DNA from: Geodermatophilus tzadiensis
GTDB taxonomy: Bacteria; Actinomycetota; Actinomycetes; Mycobacteriales; Geodermatophilaceae
Direction: 5' to 3'
Assembly (NCBI RefSeq): GCF_003002915.1
Contig: NZ_PVTG01000010.1
Coordinates: 62,001 to 126,000, forward strand
Length of the DNA: 64,000 nucleotides
Positions 16,224 to 24,140 of this stretch are shown here, piece after piece. The notes beneath the pieces were generated by a model that was not told the origin of the DNA, searched no databases, and saw nothing but the letters and a program-made list of their open reading frames with translations. Position 1 is the stretch's first letter; every line of letters begins with the position of its first letter. A program made the translations under genes and the position numbers.

Positions 16224-17714
16224 ATGCTCGCGGAGTGCACCGTCGTCGTGCCGACCATCGGTCGGCCGTCGCTCGACGTGCTCCTCGACGCCCTCGCCGC
16301 CGCACCCGGCCCCCGCCCGGCCGCGCTCGTCGTGGTCGACGACCGCCCCGAGGGGCCCCCGCTGGCGGTCGAGCGGCCGGGGTTGCCCCCGGTCCGCCTC
16401 GTCCGCACCGGGGGCGGCGGGCCCGCCCGCGCGCGCAACCTCGGCTGGCGGGTCGCGCGCACCCCGTGGGTCGCCTTCCTCGACGACGACGTCGTCCCCG
16501 ACCCCGACTGGTACCAGCGGCTGGACGAGGACCTGACCGGCCTGCCCGCCGACGTCGCCGGCAGCCAGGGCCGGGTCCGGGTGCCGCTGCCGGCCGACCG
16601 CCGGCCCACCGACTGGGAGCGCGGCACCGCGGGCCTGGCCACCAGCTCGTGGATCACCGCCGACCTGGCCTACCGCCGCGCCGCGCTGGCCGCCGTCGGC
16701 GGGTTCGACGAGCGCTTCCCCCGCGCCTTCCGCGAGGACTCCGACCTGGCGCTGCGCGTGATGGACACCGGCGGCCGGCTGGTGCGCGGGCAGCGCTGGA
16801 TCACCCACCCGGTGCGGCCCACCGACCGCTGGGTCAGCGTCCGCGTGCAGGCCGGCAACGCCGACGACGTCCTCATGCGCCGGCTGCACGGCCCGGACTG
16901 GCGGGAGCGGGCCGATGCCGCGCTCGGCCGCCGTCCGCAGCACCTCGCCGTCACCGCGGCCGCCGTGACCGCCCTCGGCCTGGCCGCGGCGCGCCGACCC
17001 CGCGCGGCGCTCGCCGCCGCCCTGGCCTGGGCGGCCGGCACCGCGGAGTTCGCCGCGGCGCGGATCGCGCCCGGCCCCCGCGACCGCGCGGAGGTCGCCA
17101 CCATGGCGCTCACCAGCGCCGCCATCCCGCCGCTGGCCACCTGGCACTGGCTGCGCGGCGTCGTGCGGCACCGCCGGGTGACGCCGTGGCGCGGCCTGCC
17201 CGACCTGGTGCTCTTCGACCGCGACGGCACGCTGGTGCGCGACTACCCGTACAACGGCGACCCCGAGCTGGTGCGGCCGGTGCCCGGCGCGCGGGAGGCG
17301 GTCGACGCGCTGCGCGCCCGGGGCGTGCGGGTGGGGGTGGTGAGCAACCAGTCCGGCGTGGCCCGCGGGATCATCACCCGCGAGCAGGTCGACGCCTGCA
17401 TGGCCCGCCTCGACGAGCTGCTCGGCCCGTTCGAGACGGTGCAGGTCTGCCCGCACGGCCCCGACGACGGCTGCTCCTGCCGGAAGCCCGCGCCCGGCAT
17501 GGTGGAGGCCGCGTGCGCCGGGCTCGGGGTGGACCCGGCGCGGACCGTCGTCATCGGCGACATCGGGGCCGACGTCGAGGCCGCCGCGGCCGCCGGCGCG
17601 AGCGGCGTCCTGGTGCCGACGCCGGTGACGCGGAAGCAGGAGGTCGCCGCCGCACCCCGGGTGGCCGCCACCCTGACCGCCGCGGTCGACGACGTCCTGG
17701 CGGGCCGGTGGTGA
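16224..17714 (+). CDS. GT2 glycosyltransferase-GmhB heptose bisphosphatase fusion
   Basis: A 496-residue fusion. Residues 1-240 are a GT2 enzyme (TVVVPTIGRPS, DDDV at 87-90, ED at 171-172). Residues 240-315 are alanine-rich and hydrophobic. Residues 325-496 are a HAD phosphatase with FDRDGT (Asp 332, 334), SNQSG, the zinc loop C409-H411-C417-C419 followed by RKP, and GDIGAD. That zinc loop is typical of D-glycero-beta-D-manno-heptose-1,7-bisphosphate 7-phosphatase (GmhB). It should provide the phosphatase step of ADP-heptose synthesis and transfer a sugar as well. The ATG at 16224 follows GGGCAGGG; a TTG 11 codons earlier is less likely. It is the first gene of the operon and ends in a GTGA overlap. 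Confidence 0.85.
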   Translation: MLAECTVVVPTIGRPSLDVLLDALAAAPGPRPAALVVVDDRPEGPPLAVERPGLPPVRLVRTGGGGPARARNLGWRVARTPWVAFLDDDVVPDPDWYQRLDEDLTGLPADVAGSQGRVRVPLPADRRPTDWERGTAGLATSSWITADLAYRRAALAAVGGFDERFPRAFREDSDLALRVMDTGGRLVRGQRWITHPVRPTDRWVSVRVQAGNADDVLMRRLHGPDWRERADAALGRRPQHLAVTAAAVTALGLAAARRPRAALAAALAWAAGTAEFAAARIAPGPRDRAEVATMALTSAAIPPLATWHWLRGVVRHRRVTPWRGLPDLVLFDRDGTLVRDYPYNGDPELVRPVPGAREAVDALRARGVRVGVVSNQSGVARGIITREQVDACMARLDELLGPFETVQVCPHGPDDGCSCRKPAPGMVEAACAGLGVDPARTVVIGDIGADVEAAAAAGASGVLVPTPVTRKQEVAAAPRVAATLTAAVDDVLAGRW

Positions 17715-18790
17715 CCGGGCGCCGGGGAACCGTCCTCGTCGCCCGGCTCGACAACGCCGGTGACGTGCTGCTGCAGGGACCGCTGGTCCGCGCGGTGGCC
17801 GCCGCCGCCGACCGGGTCGTGTTCCTGGCCGGCCCGGCCGGTGCCGAGGCGGCCGCGCTGCTGCCGGGCGTCGACGAGGTCTGGACGTGGGCCTGCCCGT
17901 GGATCCTCGGCGACCCGCCGCCGGTCGACGCCGCCGACCTCACCGCGCTCACCGACCGGGTGCGCGCGCTGACGCCCGACGAGGCCGTCGTCAGCACGTC
18001 GTTCCACCAGTCGCCGCTGCCGCTGGCGTTGCTGCTGCGCGCGGCCGGCGTGCCGCGGATCAGCGCGACCAGCGTCGACTACCCGGGCTCGCTGCTCGAC
18101 GTCCGCCACCGCACCGACGACGACCGGCCGGAACCGGAGCGGGCGCTGTCGCTCGCCCGCGCGGCCGGCTTCGACCTCCCCGACGGCGACGACGGCCGGC
18201 TGGCGGTGCGCCGCCCGCTGCCCCCCGTGGACGCGCGAGATCTGCACACTCGCGGCTTCGGGGTCCCTGGAGGCCACCGGTGTGCAGATCTCGCGGAGGC
18301 GCTGGCGCCCGGCTACGTGGTGCTGCACCCCGGCGCGAGCGTCCCGGCCCGCGCCTGGCCGGCGCAGCGCTGCGCCGAGGCGGTCGAGGCGCTCGCCGAC
18401 GCCGGCCACCGGGTGCTGGTCACCGGCGGCCCGGGGGAGCGGGCGCTGACCGCCGCCGTCGCCGGCGCCCGCGGCGTCGACCTCGGCGGCGCCACGACGC
18501 TGGCGGAGACGGCCGCGCTGCTCGACGGCGCGGCGGCCGTCGTCGTCGGCAACACCGGCCCGGCGCACCTGGCCGCCGCCGTCGGCACCCCGGTCGTCTC
18601 GCTGTTCAGCCCGGTGGTGCCGGCCGCGCGGTGGGCGCCCTACGGTGTGCCGACCGTGCTGCTCGGCGACCAGGACGCCCCCTGCCGGCTCACCCGGGCG
18701 CGCGAGTGCCCGGTGCCCGGCCACCCCTGTCTGACCTCGGTGACGGCGGACGACGTGGTCGCCGCGGTGGAGAAGCTGGTGACGACGTGA
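17711..18790 (+). CDS. GT9 heptosyltransferase-like glycosyltransferase carrying an inserted palindromic repeat
   Basis: A 359-residue GT9 (ADP-heptose:LPS heptosyltransferase family) protein with two Rossmann-like halves. The first begins VLVARLDNAGDVLLQGPLVRA. The second has VLHPGASVPARAWPAQR, VTGGPGER and GNTGPAHLAAAVGTPVVSLF, the donor-binding end. It should transfer a heptose-like sugar from a nucleotide donor in the cytoplasm. The linker between the halves (about residues 174-196) is encoded by a perfect 62-bp inverted-repeat element and is not family-like. GTG start by GTGA overlap; a GTG one codon earlier is equally possible. It ends in another GTGA overlap. Confidence 0.85.
   Translation: MTGRRGTVLVARLDNAGDVLLQGPLVRAVAAAADRVVFLAGPAGAEAAALLPGVDEVWTWACPWILGDPPPVDAADLTALTDRVRALTPDEAVVSTSFHQSPLPLALLLRAAGVPRISATSVDYPGSLLDVRHRTDDDRPEPERALSLARAAGFDLPDGDDGRLAVRRPLPPVDARDLHTRGFGVPGGHRCADLAEALAPGYVVLHPGASVPARAWPAQRCAEAVEALADAGHRVLVTGGPGERALTAAVAGARGVDLGGATTLAETAALLDGAAAVVVGNTGPAHLAAAVGTPVVSLFSPVVPAARWAPYGVPTVLLGDQDAPCRLTRARECPVPGHPCLTSVTADDVVAAVEKLVTT
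18234..18295. repeat. Element C: perfect 16-bp inverted repeat inside the GT9 gene
   Basis: CGCGAGATCTGCACAC (18234-18249) and its exact complement (18280-18295) flank a 30-nt loop. The repeat lies in frame in the interdomain linker and encodes residues around DARDLHTRGFG to GHRCADL. I find no second copy in the window. It looks like a small mobile palindrome tolerated in a linker. Confidence 0.8.
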
Positions 18791-19767
18791 AGGTCCTCGT
18801 CTGGCACGTGCACGGCTCCTGGACGACGGCGTTCGTCCAGGGCGGGCACGAGTACCTGCTGCCCGTGGTGCCCGGCCGGGGTCCCGACGGGCTGGGTCGG
18901 GCGCGCACGTGGGACTGGCCTCCGTCGGCCCGCGAGGTGACGCCGGAGCAGCTGCGCGACGAGGACGTCGACGTCGTCGTGCTGCAGCGGGTGCGCGACC
19001 TGGAGCTGGTGCGCGAGTGGCTCGGCCGCGAGCCCGGCCGCGACCTGCCCGCGGTGTTCCTCGAGCACAACGCCCCCGGCCTGGAGGACGGCGCCGCGCC
19101 GGTGCCGTACACCCGGCACCCGTTGGCCGACCGCGACGACGTCCCCATCGCGCACGTCACCCACTTCAACCGGCTCTTCTACGACAACGGCCGGGCGCCG
19201 ACGACCGTCATCGAGCACGGCATCGTCGACCCCGGCGAGCGCTGGACGGGCGAGCTGGCCCGCGCCGCCGTCGTCACCAACGAGCCGGTCCGCCGCGGCC
19301 GCACGGTCGGCGCCGACCTGCTGCCCGGGCTGGCGGAGGCGGCGCCGGTCGACGTGTTCGGCATGGGCCTGGCCGGGCTGCACGAGCGCTACGGCCTCGA
19401 CCCCGGCCGGGTCGCGCTGTTCGACGACCCGCCGCAGGCCGCGATGCACGCCGAGCTGGCCCGTCGCCGCGTGTACGTGCACCCGGTGCGCTGGACCTCC
19501 CTCGGGCTGTCGCTGCTGGAGGCGATGCACCTGGGCATGCCCGTGGTCGCCCTGGCCGCCACCGAGGTGGTCGAGGCGGTGCCGGCGTCCGCCGGCGTGC
19601 TCTCCACCCGTCCCGAGGTGCTCTGGGACGCCGTCCGCACCTACCTGCACGACGAGGACGCCGCCCGGCTGGCCGGCAAGGCGGCGCGGGCCGCCGCGCT
19701 GGAGCGCTACGGGCTCCCCCGGTTCCTCTCCGACTGGGACCGCCTTCTGGGAGAGGTGACGAGATGA
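18787..19767 (+). CDS. Glycosyltransferase (GT-B, GT4-like), third gene of the heptose operon
   Basis: A 326-residue protein starting VKVLVWHVHGSWTTAFVQGGHEYLLP. The C-terminal half has VYVHPVRWTSLGLSLLEAMHLGMPVVALAATEVVEAV, matching the GT4 nucleotide-sugar binding motif (E-x7-E region), so a GT-B glycosyltransferase is likely. The N-terminal half is less typical and shorter than in most GT4 enzymes. Donor and acceptor are unknown. It starts and ends in 4-bp overlaps (GTGA, ATGA). Confidence 0.78.
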   Translation: MKVLVWHVHGSWTTAFVQGGHEYLLPVVPGRGPDGLGRARTWDWPPSAREVTPEQLRDEDVDVVVLQRVRDLELVREWLGREPGRDLPAVFLEHNAPGLEDGAAPVPYTRHPLADRDDVPIAHVTHFNRLFYDNGRAPTTVIEHGIVDPGERWTGELARAAVVTNEPVRRGRTVGADLLPGLAEAAPVDVFGMGLAGLHERYGLDPGRVALFDDPPQAAMHAELARRRVYVHPVRWTSLGLSLLEAMHLGMPVVALAATEVVEAVPASAGVLSTRPEVLWDAVRTYLHDEDAARLAGKAARAAALERYGLPRFLSDWDRLLGEVTR

Positions 19768-21008
19768 GGACGCACCGGCGCACCGGCGGACCGCTGCGCG
19801 TCGACCTGGTCAGCGAGCACGCCTCGCCGCTGGCCGCGATCGGCGGCGTGGACGCCGGCGGGCAGAACGTGCACGTCGCGGCGCTCGCCGCGGGCCTGGC
19901 GGCGCGCGGCCACGAGGTCACCGTGCACACCCGCCGCGACGACCCCGGCCTCCCGGACGAGGTGGCCACCGACGACGGCTACGTGGTCAGCCACGTGACC
20001 GCCGGGCCGGCCGAACCGCTGCCCAAGGACGACCTGCTGGCGCACGTTCCGGCGCTGGCCGCCGGGCTGCGCGCCCGCTGGGCCGTCGCACCGCCCGACG
20101 TCGTGCACGCGCACTTCTGGATGAGCGGGCTGGCCGCGGTCGAGGCGGCCGGCAGCCTGCTCACGCCGGTGCCGGTGCTGCAGACCTTCCACGCGCTCGG
20201 CTCGGTCAAGCGCCGCCACCAGGGCGACGCCGACACCTCGCCGCCGCAGCGCGTGGCGCTCGAGCGGGAGCTGTGCCGCGCGGTGGGCCACGTCGTGGCC
20301 ACCTGCAGCGACGAGGTCTTCGAGCTGCGCCGGCTGGGCCTGTCCCGCGACCGCGTCTCGATCGTGCCGTGCGGCGTGGACACCGCCGTGTTCAGCCCGC
20401 GCGGGCCGGTGGCGCCGCGCACCGGCCGGCCGCGGCTGCTGGTGCTCGGCCGGCTGGTCGAGCGCAAGGGTCAGGAGGACGCCGTCCGCGCGCTGGCCGC
20501 CGTCCCGGACGCCGAGCTGGTCGTCGTCGGCGGCCCACCGCCGGGCGCGGTGGACGCCGACCCCGAGGTGCGCCGGCTGCGCGCCGTCGCCGCCGAGGTC
20601 GGGGTGGCCGACCGGGTGTGCTTCGCCGGGTCGGTGGGCCGGGCCGACGTGCCCGCCTGGGTGCGCTCGGCCGACGTCGTCCTCGCGGTGCCCTGGTACG
20701 AGCCGTTCGGCATCACCCCGCTGGAGGCCATGGCCTGCGGCCGCCCGGTGGTGGCCACCGCCGTCGGCGGGCTGCAGGACTCCGTGGCCGACGGCGTCAC
20801 CGGCGACCTCGTCCCGCCCCGGGACCCCGAGCGGCTCGGCGCGGTGCTCGCCGCGCTGCTGGCCGACGACGCCCGCCGCGCCGCGTACGGCGCGGCCGGC
20901 GTCCGGCGGGCCCGCGCCCGCTACCGGTGGGCCCGCGTGGCCGCCGACACCGAGGCCGTCTACCGGCAGGTCCTGTCCACCCGGCGTCCCGTCGAGGCCG
21001 TCCGATGA
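19764..21008 (+). CDS. GT4 glycosyltransferase
   Basis: A 414-residue GT-B enzyme. VDLVSEHASPLAAIGGVDAGGQNVHVAALA is the acceptor-side start seen in sucrose-phosphate-synthase/MshA-like GT4 proteins. VLGRLVERKGQ begins the donor domain, and EPFGITPLEAMACGRPVVATAVGG holds the two Glu of the nucleotide-sugar site. It should act as a retaining glycosyltransferase. Context suggests that it extends a heptose-containing glycan; the sugar is unknown. ATGA overlaps at both ends couple it to its neighbours. Confidence 0.87.
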   Translation: MRTHRRTGGPLRVDLVSEHASPLAAIGGVDAGGQNVHVAALAAGLAARGHEVTVHTRRDDPGLPDEVATDDGYVVSHVTAGPAEPLPKDDLLAHVPALAAGLRARWAVAPPDVVHAHFWMSGLAAVEAAGSLLTPVPVLQTFHALGSVKRRHQGDADTSPPQRVALERELCRAVGHVVATCSDEVFELRRLGLSRDRVSIVPCGVDTAVFSPRGPVAPRTGRPRLLVLGRLVERKGQEDAVRALAAVPDAELVVVGGPPPGAVDADPEVRRLRAVAAEVGVADRVCFAGSVGRADVPAWVRSADVVLAVPWYEPFGITPLEAMACGRPVVATAVGGLQDSVADGVTGDLVPPRDPERLGAVLAALLADDARRAAYGAAGVRRARARYRWARVAADTEAVYRQVLSTRRPVEAVR

Positions 21009-21028
21009 GCGCCCCTGGAGGTCGCCCG

Positions 21029-21694
21029 ATGAGTGTCGCCCCCCATTCCGCCGGCGAGGTCGTCACGCCGGACTCCTGCACGCACCTCACCGGCCGCGAC
21101 CACGTCGCGTCCCTGACGGCGGCGCTGCGCAGCCTCGACGCCTCGGTCGACACGCTCGACCGCTGGGGCGCGCTGCTGGCCGACGTGCTGTGCGGGGAGA
21201 CGCGCGGGCGGCTGCTCGCGGCGGGCAACGGGGGCAGCGCCGCCCAGGCGCAGCACCTCACCGCCGAGCTGGTGGGCCGCTACCGCGCCGACCGGCCGCC
21301 GTTCTCGGCCATCTGCCTGACGGCGGAGACCTCGTCGCTGACGGCGATCGCCAACGACTACCCGGCCGACGAGCTGTTCGCCCGCCAGGTCGAGGCGCAC
21401 GGCCGGGCCGGCGACGTGCTGGTGCTGCTGTCGACGTCGGGCCGCTCGCCCAACGCCGTCGCCGCGGCCCGGCGCGCCCGCGAGTGCGGCATCACCGTCC
21501 TGTCGATCACCGGGCCGGCGCCCAACCCGCTGGCGGCGGCCTCCGACGAGGCGGTCTGCATCGACTCGCCGTGGACGGCGACCGTGCAGGAGTGCCACCT
21601 GGTCGCCCTGCACCTGCTGTGCGCCGCCTTCGACGCCGCGGTGCTCGCCGAGCCCGCGCGGGTGCCGGTCAGCCGGATCGGGGTGGTGCAGTGA
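21029..21694 (+). CDS. gmhA: Sedoheptulose-7-phosphate isomerase (phosphoheptose isomerase)
   Basis: A SIS-domain protein of about 221 residues with LAAGNGGSAAQAQHLTAELVGRY and LLSTSGRSPN, the substrate-binding loops of GmhA. It converts D-sedoheptulose 7-phosphate to D-glycero-D-manno-heptose 7-phosphate, the first committed step to ADP-heptose. Two starts compete: the ATG at 21005 forms an ATGA overlap with the preceding stop, while the ATG at 21029 has GGAGG at 7 nt. I chose the latter for its ribosome-binding site. The stop overlaps the HldE GTG. The next enzymes of the pathway follow or precede it in the same operon. Confidence 0.87.
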   Translation: MSVAPHSAGEVVTPDSCTHLTGRDHVASLTAALRSLDASVDTLDRWGALLADVLCGETRGRLLAAGNGGSAAQAQHLTAELVGRYRADRPPFSAICLTAETSSLTAIANDYPADELFARQVEAHGRAGDVLVLLSTSGRSPNAVAAARRARECGITVLSITGPAPNPLAAASDEAVCIDSPWTATVQECHLVALHLLCAAFDAAVLAEPARVPVSRIGVVQ

Positions 21695-23127
21695 GCGCCG
21701 GACCGCTGGTCGTCGTCGGCGACGCGCTGCTCGACGTCGACCTGGTCGGCACCGCGTCGCGGCTCACGCCCGACGCGCCGGTGCCCGTGGTCGAGGACCT
21801 GGAGACCCGCGAGCGCCCCGGCGGCGCGGCGCTGGCCGCGGTCGTCGCCGCGCAGGCCACCGACCGCGAGGTCGTGCTGGTGGCCCCGCTGGCCGACGAC
21901 GAGGGCGCGGCGCGGCTGCGGGCGCTGCTGGCCGGGCGGGTGCGGCTGGTCGCCGTCCCGGCCACCGGCGGCACGGCGGTCAAGCGGCGGGTGCGCGTGG
22001 GCGACCACTCGGTGGTGCGCCTGGACAGCGGCTCGCCCACCGTGGTCCTCGGCGAGCTCCCGGACGAGGCGCGGGAGGCCGTCCGCGGTGCCGCCGCGGT
22101 GCTCGTCGCCGACTACGGCCGCGGCACCACCGCCGACGCGGGCGTCCGCGAGCTGCTCGGTGAGGCCGGCGGCCCGGTGGTCTGGGACCCGCACCCGCGC
22201 GGCGCCGACCCGCTGCCCACCGTGCGGCTGGTGACCCCGAACGGCGCCGAGGCCGCCCGGGTGGCCGCCGGCGCCGGCGTGCCCGCCGACGGCGACGGCC
22301 TGGCCGCCGTGGGCGCCCGGGCCGAGGCGCTGATCCGGCACTGGGGCGTCGGCGCGGTCGCGGTCACCCTGGGCGCCCGGGGCGCGCTGCTGTCCTACGG
22401 CGAGGGCGCGCCCATGGTGGTGCCCGCGGTGCCGGTCACCGGCGGCGACCCGTGCGGCGCCGGTGACTCCTTCGCCGCCGCGGCCGCGCTGACCCTGGCC
22501 GACGGCGCGGTGACCGGGGAGGCGGTGGCGGCCGCCGTCGCCTTCGCCGGGCGCTTCGTCGCCGCGGGGGGGGCCTCGGCGTGGGACGCCCCGGCGGAGC
22601 GGGAGCCGGACCTGGCCGCCGAGGACGGGGTGTCGGCGCTGCTGGCCCGCGTGCGCGGCGCCGGGGGCACCGTGGTGGCCACCGGGGGCTGCTTCGACCT
22701 GCTGCACCCCGGGCACGTGGCCACGCTGCGCGCCGCCCGCGGGCTGGGCGACTGCCTGGTCGTGTGCATCAACTCCGACGACTCCGTGCGCCGGCTCAAG
22801 GGCCCCTCGCGGCCGCTGGTCACCGCCACCGACCGGGCGCGTGTGCTGGAGGCGCTGGAGTTCGTCGACGCCGTCGTGGTGTTCGAGGAGGACACCCCGG
22901 CGCAGGTGCTCGACCGGCTGCGGCCCGACGTCTGGGCCAAGGGCGGCGACTACGCCGGCGCCGACCTGCCCGAGACCGCGGTGCTGCGGCGGTGGGGCGG
23001 CCAGGCCGTCGTGCTGCCGTACCTCGACGGCCACTCGACCACCGCCCTGGTCCAGCGTTCCCGCAGCAAGGACCCCGTTCTCCCCACGCTTCGCAAGCTC
23101 AGCGCGGGACCCGGAACGGGGCCGTGA
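21691..23127 (+). CDS. hldE: Bifunctional heptose-7-phosphate kinase / heptose-1-phosphate adenylyltransferase
   Basis: A 478-residue bifunctional enzyme. Residues 1-300 are a PfkB/ribokinase-type kinase (VVVGDALLDVDLVG, PGGAA, GAGDSF at 256-261) that phosphorylates heptose 7-phosphate at C1. Residues 325-460 are a nucleotidyltransferase (GGCFDLLHPGH, HxGH at 339-342) that makes ADP-heptose. Length and order match HldE (RfaE). The tail after GHSTTALVQRS (residues 460-478) is encoded by a diverged family A palindromic repeat and is not conserved-looking. It begins with a GTGA overlap with gmhA and ends with one to the next GT9. Confidence 0.9.
   Translation: MSAGPLVVVGDALLDVDLVGTASRLTPDAPVPVVEDLETRERPGGAALAAVVAAQATDREVVLVAPLADDEGAARLRALLAGRVRLVAVPATGGTAVKRRVRVGDHSVVRLDSGSPTVVLGELPDEAREAVRGAAAVLVADYGRGTTADAGVRELLGEAGGPVVWDPHPRGADPLPTVRLVTPNGAEAARVAAGAGVPADGDGLAAVGARAEALIRHWGVGAVAVTLGARGALLSYGEGAPMVVPAVPVTGGDPCGAGDSFAAAAALTLADGAVTGEAVAAAVAFAGRFVAAGGASAWDAPAEREPDLAAEDGVSALLARVRGAGGTVVATGGCFDLLHPGHVATLRAARGLGDCLVVCINSDDSVRRLKGPSRPLVTATDRARVLEALEFVDAVVVFEEDTPAQVLDRLRPDVWAKGGDYAGADLPETAVLRRWGGQAVVLPYLDGHSTTALVQRSRSKDPVLPTLRKLSAGPGTGP
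23066..23125 (+). repeat. Family A palindromic element, copy 4 (coding)
   Basis: AAGGACCCC (from 23068) and the matching right half (GCGGGACCC, then GGGGCCGT) align with copies 1-3. CCCCGTTC (23073-23080) pairs with GAACGGGG (23114-23121), so the lower stem differs from CTCGC/GCGAG in copies 1 and 2 but still pairs. The GG/CC closure and bulged A are kept. It encodes the last residues of HldE. Confidence 0.65.
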
Positions 23128-24074
23128 GTGCACGGCCGACGGCGGTCGTGCTGCGGCCGCTGGGGCTGGGGGACCTGCTCACCGGGGTCCCGGCGATCCG
23201 GGCGGTGCGGGCGGCGGTGCCCGACCACCGGCTGGTGCTGGCGACGACGACCGCGCTCGCGCCGCTGGCCGGGCTGGTCGACGCCGTCGACGAGGTGCTG
23301 CCCGCGCGCGAGCTCGAGCCGCTGGACTGGTCCGGGCCGCCGCCGGAGCTCGCCGTCGACCTGCACGGCAAGGGGCCGGCCTCGCACGTCGTCGTGGCCG
23401 ACCTGCACCCGCAGCGGCTGCTGACCTTCGCCAGCCCCGGCTACCCCGGCCCGACCTGGTACCCCGACGAGCACGAGGTGCGGCGCTGGTGCCGGCTGGT
23501 GTCCGAGGGTCTGGGCGTCGACGCCGACCCCGACGCCCTCGACCTCGCCGTCCCGGCCGTGCCCCCGCCGGTGACCGGGGCCGCGCTGGTGCACCCCGGC
23601 GCCGCCTTCCCCGGCCGGCGCTGGCCGCCCGAGCGGTTCGCCGCCGTCGCCCGGTGGCTGGCCGGCGCCGGGCACGACGTCCGCGTCACCGGCGGGCCGG
23701 CCGAGCGCGACCTGGCGCTCGCCGTGGCCGAGGACGCCGGGCTGGGGGAGGAGGCGGTGCTCGCCGGCCGCACCACCACCCTCGAGCTGGCCGCCACCGT
23801 CGCCGCGGCGCGGGTGGTCGTCAGCGGCGACACCGGCGTCGCGCACCTGGCGAGCGCCTACCGCCGCCCGTCGGTGGTGCTCTTCGGGCCGGTGTCCCCG
23901 GCGCTGTGGGGGCCGCCGCCGCGCGGGCAGCACGTCGTCCTCTGGCACGGCGACGGCACCGGCGACCCGTGGGGCACCGGGCTGGACCCGGCCCTGGCGC
24001 GGATTCCCGTCGACGAGGTCACCGGGGCGCTGGAGGACCTCCTGGCGCGCGGCGGCCACGATCAGGTGACCTGA
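23124..24074 (+). CDS. GT9 heptosyltransferase-like glycosyltransferase
   Basis: A 316-residue GT9 protein, the second of the operon. VVLRPLGLGDLLTGVPAIRAVRAAVP is the classic start (GD acceptor loop), VDLHGKGP follows, and VHPGAAFPGRRWPPERF, VTGGPAERDLA and SGDTGVAHLASAYRRPSVVLFGP form the donor half. It should use ADP-heptose or a related donor. Start GTG overlaps the HldE stop. Its last residues (HDQVT) and stop codon lie inside the first hairpin of repeat B, which ends the operon. Confidence 0.87.
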   Translation: MSARPTAVVLRPLGLGDLLTGVPAIRAVRAAVPDHRLVLATTTALAPLAGLVDAVDEVLPARELEPLDWSGPPPELAVDLHGKGPASHVVVADLHPQRLLTFASPGYPGPTWYPDEHEVRRWCRLVSEGLGVDADPDALDLAVPAVPPPVTGAALVHPGAAFPGRRWPPERFAAVARWLAGAGHDVRVTGGPAERDLALAVAEDAGLGEEAVLAGRTTTLELAATVAAARVVVSGDTGVAHLASAYRRPSVVLFGPVSPALWGPPPRGQHVVLWHGDGTGDPWGTGLDPALARIPVDEVTGALEDLLARGGHDQVT

Positions 24075-24129
24075 TCGTGGCGCGTCCGACCCGACCGTGG
24101 GACGTCGGGTCGGACGCGCTGCGGTGCGG
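24056..24129. repeat. Family B two-hairpin element, copy 1
   Basis: Hairpin 1: CCACGATCAGG (24056-24066), loop TGA, CCTGATCGTGG (24070-24080). Hairpin 2: a 16-bp perfect stem 24080-24095 with 24104-24119 around an 8-nt loop. TGCGGTGCGG follows. Copy 2 at 48046-48119 is nearly identical, with paired changes in stem 2. It overlaps the GT9 stop and separates two convergent genes, so it probably also ends transcription both ways. Confidence 0.85.
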
Positions 24130-24140
24130 GAGGACGACGC

